Assembly (NCBI RefSeq): GCF_013249015.1
Contig: NZ_JABRPL010000001.1
Span: forward strand, 730,318 to 794,317
DNA length: 64,000 bases
Direction of reading: 5' to 3'
Origin: Rathayibacter agropyri
GTDB lineage: Bacteria > Actinomycetota > Actinomycetes > Actinomycetales > Microbacteriaceae
Shown here: positions 24,191 to 33,592 of the stretch, piece after piece
How the letters are laid out: each line of letters begins with the position of its first letter
How positions within the stretch are numbered: the first letter of the stretch is position 1
Made by a program: the position numbers and the translations under genes
The notes under the pieces: generated by a model
What the model was told of the DNA's origin: nothing
Seen by the model: only the letters and a program-made list of their open reading frames with translations
Databases searched by the model: none

Positions 24191-25132
24191 TCAGGCGAGC
24201 CCCAGCACCTCGCGCACGCGCAGCACGTCGTCGTTCATCTGCCGGATCAGCGGTTCGACGCCCTCGTACGCGACCTGCCCGCGGATGCGCCTCACGAAGG
24301 CCACATCGACCACGTGGTCGTAGAGATCGAAGGTCTCGAGCGTCTGGTCGAGCACGTAGGCCTCGACCTGCTTCGGCGGCACCCCCACGAAGGTCGGGTT
24401 GCTTCCCACCGAGATCGCCGCGGGATACGTCACCCCGTCCGTCGTGAGTCGGCCGGCGTAGACGCCGTCCGCCGGGATGAGGCCCTGGGACTGCGGAGAG
24501 AGATTGGCGGTTGGGAAGCCCAGCTCGCGCCCGCGCTTCGCCCCGTGCACCACGACGCCGCGGACGACCGGCTCATGCCCGAGCAGCCGGGTTGCGTGCT
24601 CGATGTCGCCGTCGGCGAGCAGCTCGCGGATCCAGGTGGACGAGACGCGACGGCCGTCCTCCGGGCGCACATCGTCAATCAACTCGACCTCGAAGCCCTG
24701 CCGTGCGCCCAACGAGCGGAGCAGCTCGATGTCCCCCGCACCGCGCGCACCGAAGCGGAAGTCCGAGCCGACGAGCACCACCCGCGCCTCGAGCGCATCG
24801 ACGAGAACGTGCTGCACGAACTCCTCGGGCGAGAGTGCGCGGAACTCCTCGTCGAAGGTGAGGAGCAGCGTCGCATCGACTCCAGTGCCGGCGAGCAACT
24901 CAAGCTTCTGCTCGTTGCCGACGAGCGTAGGTGGGCACTTCTCGGGGGCGATGACGCTGAGAGGATTGCGATCGAAGGTCACGACCACCGCAGCGAGGCC
25001 GCGTTCACGGGCGCGCTCGTGCAGAGTCCCGATCACCGCGCTATGGCCTGAGTGCACGCCATCAAACTTGCCGATGCTCACGGCGGAGGGGCCGATCCCC
25101 GCGAGATCACTGGCCCGGGTCTCGACGCGCAT
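24191..25132 (-). CDS. ribF: Bifunctional riboflavin kinase / FAD synthetase RibF
   Basis: A 313-residue enzyme that converts riboflavin to FMN and then FAD. The N-terminal adenylyltransferase has GKFDGVHSGH (about 22-31), a GSDFRFG loop and SSTWIRELL; the C-terminal kinase has HGAKRGRELGFPTANL and DGVYAG. The ATG at 25132 overlaps the upstream stop as TGATG. It is the last gene of a truB-membrane-membrane-ribF run, a common actinobacterial arrangement next to truB. Confidence 0.95.
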   Translation of the reverse strand: MRVETRASDLAGIGPSAVSIGKFDGVHSGHSAVIGTLHERARERGLAAVVVTFDRNPLSVIAPEKCPPTLVGNEQKLELLAGTGVDATLLLTFDEEFRALSPEEFVQHVLVDALEARVVLVGSDFRFGARGAGDIELLRSLGARQGFEVELIDDVRPEDGRRVSSTWIRELLADGDIEHATRLLGHEPVVRGVVVHGAKRGRELGFPTANLSPQSQGLIPADGVYAGRLTTDGVTYPAAISVGSNPTFVGVPPKQVEAYVLDQTLETFDLYDHVVDVAFVRRIRGQVAYEGVEPLIRQMNDDVLRVREVLGLA

Positions 25133-25659
25133 CAGACGGCCGCTTGCTCGGCGCGCTGCCCCTGCGCCCGCAGCCACCACAGCCCGAGCACGGGCAGTAC
25201 GAGCGGAATGAGCAGGTAGCCCGCACCGAACGCCGCCCACACGGTCGACTGACGGCCGAACGGATCTGCGCTGGCCAGTCCGAGCAGGTGCGGCGCCAGG
25301 AGGCTGAGCGCACCCACCACGAGCACGCCGACCAACTCGAAGGTGATGGTCACCCAGGCCACCCGCTGCCAGACCCGGCCAGGCAGGATCAGGGCCGCAG
25401 TCGCCAGGAGGTAGACGATCGCCGACAGGGCCGAGAGCGAGAAAGCCAGCGGCGCCTCATCGAAGCGGTCAAGGATCTGGAAGACCGAGCGACCCGTTGC
25501 GGCGAGCGCGAGGATCCCGTAAACGACGACGAGCAGGCTGCCGAGCCCCCGGGAGCGAGCGGAGCGCGGTGCTCGGCTCGGGTCGGCGCTTCCGGCTGCC
25601 GCGGGGACACGGGGGTCGTGAGCGGCCCGTCCGGACGCATCGCTGGCTGGTTTCGACAT
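25132..25659 (-). CDS. Conserved membrane protein next to ribF
   Basis: A 175-residue protein. After a 35-residue Ala/Pro/Arg-rich, probably disordered N-terminus there are about four membrane helices (roughly 40-58, 70-92, 100-122 and 140-163). The stop and the ribF ATG share one base (TGATG), so translation is coupled. I recognise no functional motif. Its position with ribF and truB is the only hint. Confidence 0.75.
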   Translation of the reverse strand: MSKPASDASGRAAHDPRVPAAAGSADPSRAPRSARSRGLGSLLVVVYGILALAATGRSVFQILDRFDEAPLAFSLSALSAIVYLLATAALILPGRVWQRVAWVTITFELVGVLVVGALSLLAPHLLGLASADPFGRQSTVWAAFGAGYLLIPLVLPVLGLWWLRAQGQRAEQAAV

Positions 25660-25710
25660 CGCACCTCCATGGTAGGCGCTCGCTGAGCGCGGCTCGGCAG
25701 CGGGGCCGGC

Positions 25711-26079
25711 TCAGGCGCTCTGGACGAACCAGATCTGGTGCATCCGGTAGACCATGACCGCGATCGACAGGCAGGCGACGCCCAGGATGACCGTGCTCCA
25801 GCGACTGCGCTCGATCAGCGCCCAGAAACCCGCGGCCAGCGGCAGAAGCAGGGCCGAGATCAGGTAGATGTAGTACTCCAGCAGGCTGCCCGAGGGCCGA
25901 TTGCCCACTAGCGGCGAGACGATCGCGACCGCGAGTTGCACGATCAGCAGAAGCTCGACGATCGCCGTTGCCCCCACCGAGACATCGGACGGACGCCGGC
26001 CGAGCAGTCCGAGCAGGAGGCACAGCAGTCCGGCCACGACGGCGATCCCCACCTGGAGGATCGTGAACCACTCGATCAC
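25711..26079 (-). CDS. Small membrane protein in the truB-ribF operon
   Basis: A 122-residue, very hydrophobic protein with about four helices (roughly 5-27, 38-58, 68-85 and 92-110). The GTG at 26079 overlaps the truB stop (GTGA). The next gene, also a membrane protein, begins 51 bp on. No family assigned; the two may form a membrane pair. Confidence 0.75.
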   Translation of the reverse strand: MIEWFTILQVGIAVVAGLLCLLLGLLGRRPSDVSVGATAIVELLLIVQLAVAIVSPLVGNRPSGSLLEYYIYLISALLLPLAAGFWALIERSRWSTVILGVACLSIAVMVYRMHQIWFVQSA

Positions 26080-27089
26080 GAAGCGACCGTCCGGACCTCG
26101 TTTGTCGGAAAGTTGACGACGCTCTTGAGTTGCGTGCCGCGGCGCTCGGCGAGGCCGATCAGGCGTTCCCCAGGGCCGACTGCGGCGAGCAGGCCCTTCA
26201 CATCGGCGGCCTCTTGCGGCACCGGGATGCGCTTGCCGTTCGCGAGATCGGTCGCCTCCCCCGCGTCGAGGTGCAGGAGCGGGAACAACTCGCTCGCGAC
26301 GGCGGTCGGCGGCAGCAGGGAGGCGGTGACATCGAGCTCATCGATGTCACCGGCCTGCCCGACGGCGAAAGGCCCGACCGCCGTGCGGCGCAGCGCTGTG
26401 AGGTGCCCGCCGACACCGAGCGCGGCGCCCAGATCGCGGGCGAGCGCGCGGATGTAGGTGCCGGACGAGCAGGTGACGCGCACGTCGAGGTCGAGGAAGC
26501 CGTCGACCTCGCGCCGGGCGAGCACGTCGAAGCCCGAGACCGTCACGGGGCGCGCCGGGAGCACGACCTCTTCTCCGTTGCGAACCCGGGCGTAGGCGCG
26601 GCGGCCGTCGACCTTGATCGCGCTGACAGCGCTCGGGACCTGCTCGATGGCACCGGTGAGGGCCGCGACCGCGTCGGCCACCGTCTCCTGAGCGAGTGCG
26701 GCGGCGAGGCCGGGCTCGGCGGAATCGAGCAGCTCGCCGTCGCGGTCGTCGGTCGTGGTCGAGGCACCGAGGCGGATCGTCGCCTCGTACTGCTTGTCGA
26801 GCCCGACCAAGTAGGTGAGCAGCCGCGTCGAGGCGCCGAGGCCCAGGATCATCAGCCCGGTCGCCATCGGGTCGAGCGTCCCGGCATGGCCGACCTTGCG
26901 GGTGCCTGCGCGGCGACGGGTCCGCGAAACGAGATCGTGGCTGGTGATGCCGCCTGGCTTGTCCAGCAGGAGGATTCCGTTGGGAGCCGCCGCGACGTTG
27001 GGAGCCGCCACGACGTTCGGAGCCGTTGACGCGGACGGAGGTGCCGACGCGGTCGACGCCGTTGAAGCCGGGCGGGGGGTCTCGAGCAC
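26076..27089 (-). CDS. truB: tRNA pseudouridine(55) synthase TruB
   Basis: A 337-residue enzyme making pseudouridine 55 in tRNA. The core begins at GILLLDKPGGITSHD (about residue 38) and contains GHAGTLDPMATG with the catalytic aspartate, KVDGRRAYARVRNGE, and SSGTYIRALARDLG. The first 37 residues are an Ala/Pro/Ser/Thr extension built partly from APNV repeats. The GTG at 27089 is supported by a TATCCT hexamer seven bases upstream. No rbfA gene is next to it; that gene lies 3 kb away on the same strand. Confidence 0.93.
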   Translation of the reverse strand: MLETPRPASTASTASAPPSASTAPNVVAAPNVAAAPNGILLLDKPGGITSHDLVSRTRRRAGTRKVGHAGTLDPMATGLMILGLGASTRLLTYLVGLDKQYEATIRLGASTTTDDRDGELLDSAEPGLAAALAQETVADAVAALTGAIEQVPSAVSAIKVDGRRAYARVRNGEEVVLPARPVTVSGFDVLARREVDGFLDLDVRVTCSSGTYIRALARDLGAALGVGGHLTALRRTAVGPFAVGQAGDIDELDVTASLLPPTAVASELFPLLHLDAGEATDLANGKRIPVPQEAADVKGLLAAVGPGERLIGLAERRGTQLKSVVNFPTNEVRTVAS

Positions 27090-27096
27090 GGGTGTG

Positions 27097-27102
27097 AGGA
27101 TA
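27097..27102 (-). promoter_or_regulatory. Leaderless -10 element of truB
   Basis: TATCCT on the minus strand, seven bases before the GTG at 27089. Confidence 0.5.
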
Positions 27103-27156
27103 CACCGGGGGATCGCGAGTTCTCCCCCTGACGCCGCCCGCCGTGATGACCCGTCC

Positions 27157-27162
27157 TAGGCT
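27157..27162 (+). promoter_or_regulatory. Leaderless -10 element of panE
   Basis: TAGGCT followed by six bases and the ATG at 27169. No clear ribosome site is present, which agrees with leaderless translation. Confidence 0.55.
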
Positions 27163-27168
27163 GTGCGA

Positions 27169-28167
27169 ATGAGGATTGCAGTACTCGGGGCGGGCGCCGT
27201 GGGTGGGACATTCGCCGCTCTTCTCGCCCGCGCAGGGCACGACGTCGAGGTGACCGCCCGCGGTGCCCATCTCGCCGCGATCCGCCGGTCGGGCCTCCGC
27301 CTCGACGGTGCCTGGGGCGAGCACACCGCCTGGGTCCGCTGCGGCGAAACCCTCGACCTCGTCCCCGACCTCGCTCTCGTGTGCACGAAGGCGCAGGACG
27401 CGGAGGACGCTCTGCGCGCGAACCGGCGGACCATCGACGGCACGCTGGTCGTCGTGGTGCAGAACGGCCTCGACGGGCTCACGGCCGCAGCCCGGCAGAT
27501 CCGCGAAGCGCGGCTGGTCGGTGCCCTGGCACTCTTCGCCGCGAGCCACCTCGAGCCCGGCCGCGTCAGCGTCACCACTCCGGCCACAACAACACTCGGC
27601 GTCCCTGGCCGACCCGCCGACGACGACGTCCGGCGTGCAGCGGCGGTCCTCGGGGAGGCGGTGCCGACCGAGACGACCGATGACTTCCTCGGGGCGCAGT
27701 GGACGAAACTCCTGATCAACGAGCTCAACGCTCTTCCCGCGATCACCGGGCTCCCTGTGCAAGAGACGATCGCCGACCCGGGGCTCCGCCGAGTCCTCGC
27801 ACGGGCGCTGCGGGAGGCGGCGCGCATCGGCCTCGCCGCGGGGGTGCGCTTCGGCGACCTGCAGGGCCTCACGCACGGGTCGGTCCGCGCCCTCGCCGCC
27901 GCTCCGCTGCCCCTCGTCGAGCTGCTCCCCCGGCGGATGGCCGCTCGCATGGGCGACGTACCGAATCCCGGATCAACGCTGCAGAGTGTCCGCCGCGGCG
28001 TGCCGAGCGAGATCGACCACTTGGCCGGCGCGATCGTGCGTACGGCTCACCGCGGCGGCCGCGAGGCTCCGGTGAACCAGTTACTGGTCGAGCTCGTGCA
28101 CGACGTCGAGCAGTCCGGCGCCTTCGTCGCTCCCGCCGAGGTCATCCGCCGGGCCGCCGCAATCTGA
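27169..28167 (+). CDS. panE: 2-dehydropantoate 2-reductase (ketopantoate reductase)
   Basis: A 332-residue NADPH-dependent reductase of the PanE/ApbA family, which makes pantoate for coenzyme A. The N-terminus has MRIAVLGAGAVGG, then VCTKAQ and VVVQNGLDG; the C-terminal domain has the catalytic lysine region (WTKLLINELNALPAITG) and SEIDHL. The ATG at 27169 is preferred over the GTG two codons upstream because of the leaderless promoter spacing. ApbA-family members are numerous and some act on other 2-oxo acids, so the exact substrate is inferred. Confidence 0.85.
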   Translation: MRIAVLGAGAVGGTFAALLARAGHDVEVTARGAHLAAIRRSGLRLDGAWGEHTAWVRCGETLDLVPDLALVCTKAQDAEDALRANRRTIDGTLVVVVQNGLDGLTAAARQIREARLVGALALFAASHLEPGRVSVTTPATTTLGVPGRPADDDVRRAAAVLGEAVPTETTDDFLGAQWTKLLINELNALPAITGLPVQETIADPGLRRVLARALREAARIGLAAGVRFGDLQGLTHGSVRALAAAPLPLVELLPRRMAARMGDVPNPGSTLQSVRRGVPSEIDHLAGAIVRTAHRGGREAPVNQLLVELVHDVEQSGAFVAPAEVIRRAAAI

Positions 28168-28271
28168 GGATGCCGCGTTCGCAACCGGGGCTGACAAGCC
28201 GGAACGAGCTCCAGAAGAAGGAACTCCCTGCTCTCCACCTCCGTAACGAGCATCGGCGCCCGACGACTCCG

Positions 28272-28871
28272 TCAGCAGGAGTCGGCGAAGAGCCGCCGCG
28301 GCTGCTCCGGGTCGCGGATGTCCACCAGGATCGGCGCGAGTCGGCGCGGGTCGGTGCTCGCCCGGTAGGCCGCGTCGACCGGCGGCTCCTGCGTGTCGAG
28401 CCGGATGCTCGTGTTCCAGACACCGCGCAACTCCGGCCGCAGAGCGAACTGGCCGTCGACCAGGAGCACCGCGTCGCGCCCGGCCGTCCGCCAGCGAGCC
28501 TGCCGCACCTCGTCGCGCACCGAGTCAAAGCCCGCGAGCACGAAACCCGTGCTACCGCCCAGCCTGAACGGATCGAGCAGCACCCGTCGCAACAGCTCGT
28601 AGTCGTAGCAGCCGAGGTACGCGCGCTGCTCCTCGGGCATCGAGGAGTCGTCCCGCTCGGCCCGTGGCCGCCAGAAATCGGCGAGGTGCGCGACCATCGC
28701 GTCGTGCCCGGCGCGCCGCAGCGCCTCCGCTAGCTCGACGGCAAACGGACCGCTCACCTCCGGATCGTCGCCGTCGATCCCGACGGCCACCCGTCCGCGA
28801 CCGTAGTTGTGCAGCACCTCCGCCGCCAGAGCATCGAGCACATCGGCCTTCCGGGGAGCCCACCTGGTCAT
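28272..28871 (-). CDS. Uridine kinase-like protein with degenerate P-loop
   Basis: A 199-residue protein resembling actinobacterial uridine kinase-like NTPases, with a YDYELLRRVLLDPFRLGGSTGF stretch and a VLLVDGQFAL Walker-B-like strand. Where the P-loop should be, it has GIDGDDPEVSG (near residues 31-41), with no GK[ST]. Catalysis by the usual mechanism is therefore doubtful. The ATG at 28871 fits a leaderless promoter facing mutY. A 7-bp hairpin (28264-28284) spans the stop codon and may terminate transcription. Confidence 0.7.
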   Translation of the reverse strand: MTRWAPRKADVLDALAAEVLHNYGRGRVAVGIDGDDPEVSGPFAVELAEALRRAGHDAMVAHLADFWRPRAERDDSSMPEEQRAYLGCYDYELLRRVLLDPFRLGGSTGFVLAGFDSVRDEVRQARWRTAGRDAVLLVDGQFALRPELRGVWNTSIRLDTQEPPVDAAYRASTDPRRLAPILVDIRDPEQPRRLFADSC

Positions 28872-28877
28872 TCGTCC

Positions 28878-28883
28878 ACGATA
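28878..28883 (-). promoter_or_regulatory. Leaderless -10 element of the uridine kinase-like gene
   Basis: TATCGT on the minus strand with six bases to the ATG at 28871. It lies only 12 bp from the opposing mutY -10 element. Confidence 0.5.
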
Positions 28884-28895
28884 CGCGGCAGCACC

Positions 28896-28901
28896 TAGGG
28901 T
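28896..28901 (+). promoter_or_regulatory. Leaderless -10 element of mutY
   Basis: TAGGGT followed by six bases and the GTG at 28908. Because the two divergent promoters overlap, RNA polymerase can probably use only one at a time. Confidence 0.55.
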
Positions 28902-28907
28902 AAGCAG

Positions 28908-29786
28908 GTGCCCACCGCCCTCGCCGACGCGATCGTCGCCTGGTTCCGCACGAGCGCACGCGACCTGCCCTGGCGCCGGGAGGGCTTCCCCGCCTGGGGG
29001 ACCCTGGTGAGCGAGTTCATGCTGCAGCAAACCCCGGTCGTCCGTGTGATCCCGCGCCTCGCCGAGTGGCTGGAGCGATGGCCGACGCCCTCCGCCCTAG
29101 CGTCCGTGCCCGCCGGAGAGGCCGTTCGGGCCTGGCAGTCGCTCGGCTACCCGCGCCGGGCGCTGCGTCTGCACGCCTGCGCCGTCGCTCTCGCCGAGGA
29201 GCACGGCGATGTGGTCCCGGACGATGTCGACGCTCTGCTCGCGCTTCCCGGCATCGGCGACTACACGGCGCGCGCGATCGCGGTTTTCGCTTACGGCCGT
29301 CGACATCCGGTCGTCGACACGAATGTCCGCCGGGTCATCGCCCGAGCGGTCGACGGAGCAGCCGAGCCCGGACCGCCGCGCACGAAGTCCGACCTTGCCG
29401 CGATGGCCGCACTCCTCCCTGAGCCGCTCGCCGACGCCGCGGCCTTCAACGCGGGGATGATGGAGTTGGGCGCGATCGTCTGCACGGCACGGAGCCCGCG
29501 CTGCGACGTCTGCCCGATCCGCGACCTGTGCCGGTGGCGCGCCGACGGTTACCCGGAGCACACCGGCCCGGTGAAGGCCCGGCAGAAGCGGTTCGAGGGC
29601 TCCGACCGCCAGGTGCGGGGCCTCATCCTGGCCGAGCTCCGCGCCGCGCACGGGCCGGTGACAGCGGCAGAGATCGAAACCCTCTGGACCGACGCGGAGC
29701 AGCGCAATCGCGCCCTGGCCGGCCTGCTCGACGACGGCCTCGCCACGGGAGGGCCGGACGAGGGCTACCTGCTCCCCGGCTCCTGA
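28908..29786 (+). CDS. mutY: A/G-specific adenine glycosylase MutY
   Basis: A 292-residue base-excision enzyme that removes adenine paired with 8-oxoguanine. It has SEFMLQQT with the catalytic glutamate, a helix-hairpin-helix (LPGIGDYTA), VVDTNVRR with the catalytic aspartate, and a four-cysteine iron-sulfur loop spaced C-X6-C-X2-C-X5-C (CTARSPRCDVCPIRDLC). It is shorter than the 350-residue E. coli enzyme and lacks most of the NUDIX-like 8-oxoG recognition domain, as in many actinobacteria. The GTG at 28908 fits a leaderless start. Confidence 0.93.
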   Translation: MPTALADAIVAWFRTSARDLPWRREGFPAWGTLVSEFMLQQTPVVRVIPRLAEWLERWPTPSALASVPAGEAVRAWQSLGYPRRALRLHACAVALAEEHGDVVPDDVDALLALPGIGDYTARAIAVFAYGRRHPVVDTNVRRVIARAVDGAAEPGPPRTKSDLAAMAALLPEPLADAAAFNAGMMELGAIVCTARSPRCDVCPIRDLCRWRADGYPEHTGPVKARQKRFEGSDRQVRGLILAELRAAHGPVTAAEIETLWTDAEQRNRALAGLLDDGLATGGPDEGYLLPGS

Positions 29787-29883
29787 GCGCTTCCCGGCGC
29801 CGAACGGCCGGGTGACGTCAGCGACGCCGACCGCTCGCTGCCTCCCCCTCGCCCTGACAACGCCGACCGCTCCGCAGGCCAGA

Positions 29884-29923
29884 AGCCCGTGTCGATGCCG
29901 CGAAATCGACATCGCCACGGGCT
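29884..29923. terminator. Hairpin between convergent mutY and rbfA
   Basis: Outer arms AGCCCGTG (29884-29891) and CACGGGCT (29916-29923), with an inner GTCGAT/ATCGAC pairing. Its place between two converging genes suggests a shared terminator. Confidence 0.5.
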
Positions 29924-29945
29924 CCGCGGTCTTCGGGCTCGACGC

Positions 29946-30377
29946 CTAGTCCTCGTCCTCGCGCGGCTTCACGTACGGGTCGGCCTCGCCCGCGTAGTCG
30001 GCCTGGGCTGCGAGCGACTGCACCTGCGAATCCTGGCTGCGCGCGGCGGCCAGCAGATCCTCGATGTGCTTCGCGTTCTCGGGGAGAGCGTCAAGGATGA
30101 ACTCGAGCGATGGCGTGAGCCGAGCGGTGATGTTCTTCCCGACTTCGGTGCGCAGCATGCCGGTAGCGGCCTTGAGGGCGGCGGCCGAGTCGGCGCGCTC
30201 CTCGTCGGTGCCGTAGACCGTGTAGAACACGGAGGCGTGCTGCAAATCCCCGGTCACCTGAACGTCGGTGATGGTGACAAAGCCGAGTCGGGGATCGCGG
30301 AGTCCGCGCTCGAGCCGCTTGGCGACGATCACCTGGATACGTTCGGCGAGTTTCCTTGCCCGTGCCGGATCTGCCAT
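29946..30377 (-). CDS. rbfA: Ribosome-binding factor A
   Basis: A 143-residue KH-like factor that helps mature the 16S rRNA 5' end in 30S subunits. The ARARKLAERIQVIVAKRLE helix, the DPRLGFVTITDVQVTGDLQHASVFYTVYG strands and the ITARLTPSLEFILD segment are typical. An acidic tail (KPREDED) ends the protein. GAGGA lies upstream of the ATG at 30377. It follows infB on the same strand, but a strong hairpin lies between them. Confidence 0.93.
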   Translation of the reverse strand: MADPARARKLAERIQVIVAKRLERGLRDPRLGFVTITDVQVTGDLQHASVFYTVYGTDEERADSAAALKAATGMLRTEVGKNITARLTPSLEFILDALPENAKHIEDLLAAARSQDSQVQSLAAQADYAGEADPYVKPREDED

Positions 30378-30568
30378 CGCTGGTCCTCACATCTCTCTCG
30401 ACGAACCGTTCAGCTCGCCATCTAACCACTCCCCGGCAGTACCGCCGGTTCTCGTGCTGGGGGGCCTTGCTTCTGGGGCTTGAGCTCGGTTGTGTACTGC
30501 GCGGCGGTGCCGGCGCAGGCGGGGTGCCTCGCTCTCGCTCCCTCCCGATCCCCACAGGTGACAAGACC

Positions 30569-30609
30569 AAAGAAAACGCCGGAAGGCCCGGGCGGACCCG
30601 GGCCTTCCG
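30569..30609 (-). terminator. Intrinsic terminator after infB
   Basis: A perfect 13-bp stem (30580-30592 with 30597-30609) closed by a 4-base loop, followed on the minus strand by TTTTCTTT (30576-30569). It begins 10 bp past the infB stop, so rbfA probably needs its own promoter or read-through. Confidence 0.85.
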
Positions 30610-30619
30610 TGGATCAGGA

Positions 30620-33499
30620 TCAGCCTCGCGGCTTCTCCTTCATCTCGATCGTTTCGATCTCGTCGCCGATCTGGATGTCGTTGTACTTGCCGAGACCGAT
30701 ACCGGCCTCGTAGTCCGTACGGACCTCCGTAACGTCGTCCTTGAAGCGACGCAGCGACTCGATGGCGAGGTTGTCCCCCACGACGACGCCATCGCGGATC
30801 ACGCGCGCCTTCGAGTTGCGGGTGATCGTGCCGGAGCGGACGATGACACCCGCGATGTTGCCGACCTTCGAGGAGCGGAACACCTCACGGATCTCGGCGA
30901 CACCGGACTGGACCTCCTCGAACTCGGGCTTGAGCATGCCCGTGAGCGAGTTCTCGACCTCTTCGATCGCGTTGTAGATGACCGAGTAGAAGCGGATGTC
31001 CACTCCTTCTCGGGCAGCACGCTCGCGGGCCTTCGGGTCGGGACGGACGTTGAAGCCCACGATGATCGCGTTGTCGATCGTCGCGAGGTTGACGTCCGAT
31101 TCCGTGATCGCACCGACGCCGCGGTGGATGATCCGCAGCTGCACCGAGTCGTCGACCTCGATCTTGACGAGCGACTCCTCCAGCGCCTCGACGGCACCGG
31201 ACACGTCGCCCTTGATGATGAGGTTGAGCGACTCGACCTTGCCCTCTTCGAGAGCACGGGTGAAGTCCTCGAGCGAGATGCGCTTGCGGGCCTTGGCCAG
31301 CAGGGCGTTGCGCTGAGCGGCTTCGCGCTTCTCGGCGATCTGGCGGGCCGTGCGGTCCTCCTCGGTGACGAGGAAGGTGTCGCCGGCTCGGGGCACGGAC
31401 GAGAGTCCCTGCACCTGGACCGGACGCGACGGCACGGCTTCGAGGACGGCGTTGCCGTTCTCATCCGCCATCGCACGGACGCGGCCGTAGGCCGTTCCCG
31501 CGACGATCGCGTCACCGACGCGCAGCGTTCCCGACTGGATGAGGACGGTCGCGACCGCACCGCGTCCCTTGTCGAGCTTCGCCTCGATAGCGACGCCGCG
31601 TGCCTCCTTGTTGGGGTTGGCGCGCAGATCGAGTCCGGCGTCCGCGGTCAGCAGCACAGCGTCCAGGAGGTCCTGAATGCCGGTGCCAGCACGGGCCGAC
31701 ACGTCGACGAACATGACGTCTCCGCCGTATTCCTCGGCGACCAGTCCGAACTCGGTGAGCTGCTGGCGCACCTTCGCCGGATTGGCCTCGGGCTTGTCCA
31801 CCTTGTTGACCGCGACCACGATCGGCACGTTGGCAGCCTGGGCGTGGTTCAGCGCCTCGATGGTCTGCGGCATGATGCCGTCGTCGGCCGCGACCACGAG
31901 GATCGCGATGTCCGTGACCTGGGCACCGCGGGCTCGCATGGCGGTGAACGCCTCGTGACCCGGGGTGTCGATAAAGGTGATCGGACGCTCGATGCCCTCG
32001 TGCTCCGCGACGACCTGGTACGCACCAATGTGCTGCGTGATGCCGCCCGCCTCGCCGGCGACGACGTTGGCGTTGCGGATCGCGTCGAGCAGGCGCGTCT
32101 TTCCGTGGTCGACGTGACCCATCACGGTAACGACGGGGGGACGGATCTCGAGGTCCTCGTCCGTCTCGTCGTCGAGTTCCTGCTCAAGGTCGAGACCGAA
32201 GCCCTCCAGGAGCTCCTTGTCCTCGTCCTCGGGCGAGACGACCTGAATCTTGAAGCCGAGCTCAGAGCCGAGCACCTCGAAGGTGGCCTCGTCGAGCGAC
32301 TCGGTCGCCGTCGCCATCTCGCCGAGGGCGAAGAGGACGGTGACCAGGTTGCCGGGGGGCACCGGAACACCGGTCATGGCCTCGATCTTGTCGGCGAAGT
32401 CCGAGATCGACGCGCCGCGGCGCAGACGGATGATCGTCTTCCCGTCACCGCGGGGGACGCTGACGCCGCCGAGCGACGGAGCCTCCCTGAGTTCGAACTC
32501 CTGACGCTTCGTGCGCTTGGACTTGCGAGCCTTGCTCTTGCCGCCACCGCGACCGAAGGCACCAGCGGTGCCACCGCCGGGACCGCGACCACGACCTCCG
32601 CCACCACCGGGACGCGGTGCGAAGCCGCCGCCACCACCAGGGGCGCCGCCGGGGCGCTGGAAACCGCCGCCGGCAGGACGACCGGCACCGCCGGGACGTC
32701 CGGCACCACCGCCGGGACCACCGGGACGCTGACCGAAGCCGGCTGGGCGCTGGCCCATTCCGGGGCCGCCGGGTCGGGGCACGCCGGGGCGCGGAGCAGC
32801 GGGGCGAGGGATGTTGCCCGGGGTCGGACGTGATCCCATGCCCTGCGAGCTGGCAAAGGGGTTGTTGCCGGGGCGCGGGGCGGCGGGACGCTGTCCCATG
32901 CCCTGGTTGCTGGCGAACGGGTTGTTCCCCGGGCGCGGGGTGCCGCCGGGGCGGTTGGAGCCGCCCGACGCGCCGCTGGGGCGCGGGGTGTTCGCGACGG
33001 GAGCCGGACGCGGGGTCACGGGCTTGGGGCCGCCGGGAGTGGGGCCGGAGGCCGGCTTGTCGGCTGCGGCGGGAGCGACAGGGGCGTCGGTCGGAACCGG
33101 CGTCTCGGACGCGGCCGGAGCCTCCTTGGCGGCCTGGGCGCGCTGAGCCGCCGCAGCCTCCTGAGCCGCCTGGGCCTGCGCCTGGCGCTCGGCGACCGAC
33201 ATCGGCGGAGCCGGAGCGGGCGGCTTCGCTGGACCGGGGGTCGGCGCGGAGGGACGGGCGCCCGAGGGACGCGGCGCTCCGGGTCGGGCAGCGGTCGACG
33301 GGGTCGTCGCCGTGGACGACGTGCCGGCCGTGGATGCGCCCTGGCCCTGGAGGGCCTCTCGGAGCTTGCGGGCGACCGGGGGTTCGATGCTCGAGGACGG
33401 CCCCTTGACGAACTCGCCGAGCTCTTTCAACTTCGCAAGTGCGACCTTGCTATCGACACCGAGTTCGGATGCGATCTCGTGTACGCGTGGTTTTGCCAC
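30620..33499 (-). CDS. infB: Translation initiation factor IF-2
   Basis: A 959-residue GTPase that brings initiator tRNA to the 30S subunit. The N-terminus has the IF2_N fold ([15 protein letters not shown]), followed by a 250-residue Pro/Gly/Ala/Arg-rich linker typical of high-GC actinobacteria. The G domain has GHVDHGKT (near 460), the DTPGHEAF switch and NKVDK; the C-terminal domains include the VGFNVRPD segment and end at KEKPRG. The GTG at 33499 has AGGAGA upstream. The linker contains a 20-residue tandem repeat. Confidence 0.96.
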   Translation of the reverse strand: MAKPRVHEIASELGVDSKVALAKLKELGEFVKGPSSSIEPPVARKLREALQGQGASTAGTSSTATTPSTAARPGAPRPSGARPSAPTPGPAKPPAPAPPMSVAERQAQAQAAQEAAAAQRAQAAKEAPAASETPVPTDAPVAPAAADKPASGPTPGGPKPVTPRPAPVANTPRPSGASGGSNRPGGTPRPGNNPFASNQGMGQRPAAPRPGNNPFASSQGMGSRPTPGNIPRPAAPRPGVPRPGGPGMGQRPAGFGQRPGGPGGGAGRPGGAGRPAGGGFQRPGGAPGGGGGFAPRPGGGGGRGRGPGGGTAGAFGRGGGKSKARKSKRTKRQEFELREAPSLGGVSVPRGDGKTIIRLRRGASISDFADKIEAMTGVPVPPGNLVTVLFALGEMATATESLDEATFEVLGSELGFKIQVVSPEDEDKELLEGFGLDLEQELDDETDEDLEIRPPVVTVMGHVDHGKTRLLDAIRNANVVAGEAGGITQHIGAYQVVAEHEGIERPITFIDTPGHEAFTAMRARGAQVTDIAILVVAADDGIMPQTIEALNHAQAANVPIVVAVNKVDKPEANPAKVRQQLTEFGLVAEEYGGDVMFVDVSARAGTGIQDLLDAVLLTADAGLDLRANPNKEARGVAIEAKLDKGRGAVATVLIQSGTLRVGDAIVAGTAYGRVRAMADENGNAVLEAVPSRPVQVQGLSSVPRAGDTFLVTEEDRTARQIAEKREAAQRNALLAKARKRISLEDFTRALEEGKVESLNLIIKGDVSGAVEALEESLVKIEVDDSVQLRIIHRGVGAITESDVNLATIDNAIIVGFNVRPDPKARERAAREGVDIRFYSVIYNAIEEVENSLTGMLKPEFEEVQSGVAEIREVFRSSKVGNIAGVIVRSGTITRNSKARVIRDGVVVGDNLAIESLRRFKDDVTEVRTDYEAGIGLGKYNDIQIGDEIETIEMKEKPRG
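32821..32940. repeat. 60-bp tandem repeat in the infB linker
   Basis: Two 60-bp units (32821-32880 and 32881-32940) remain in frame and encode 20-residue copies built on PGNNPFAS followed by QGMG. Such in-frame repeats may vary in number between strains. Confidence 0.75.
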
Positions 33500-33592
33500 T
33501 TCTCTCCTGTCTTGGGCCTGCACCCAAGACGGGGGCAGGCGTCACGAACGGACGGGTCTCATTTCGAGCCGCTCATCAGTTTTCGCTCATGA

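Noticed and set aside
30356-32833. 825-codon open frame on the plus strand
   Set aside because: It lies entirely opposite infB, has a composition of Asp/Arg/Gly/Leu-Val repeats typical of antisense frames in GC-rich genes, and shows no domain.
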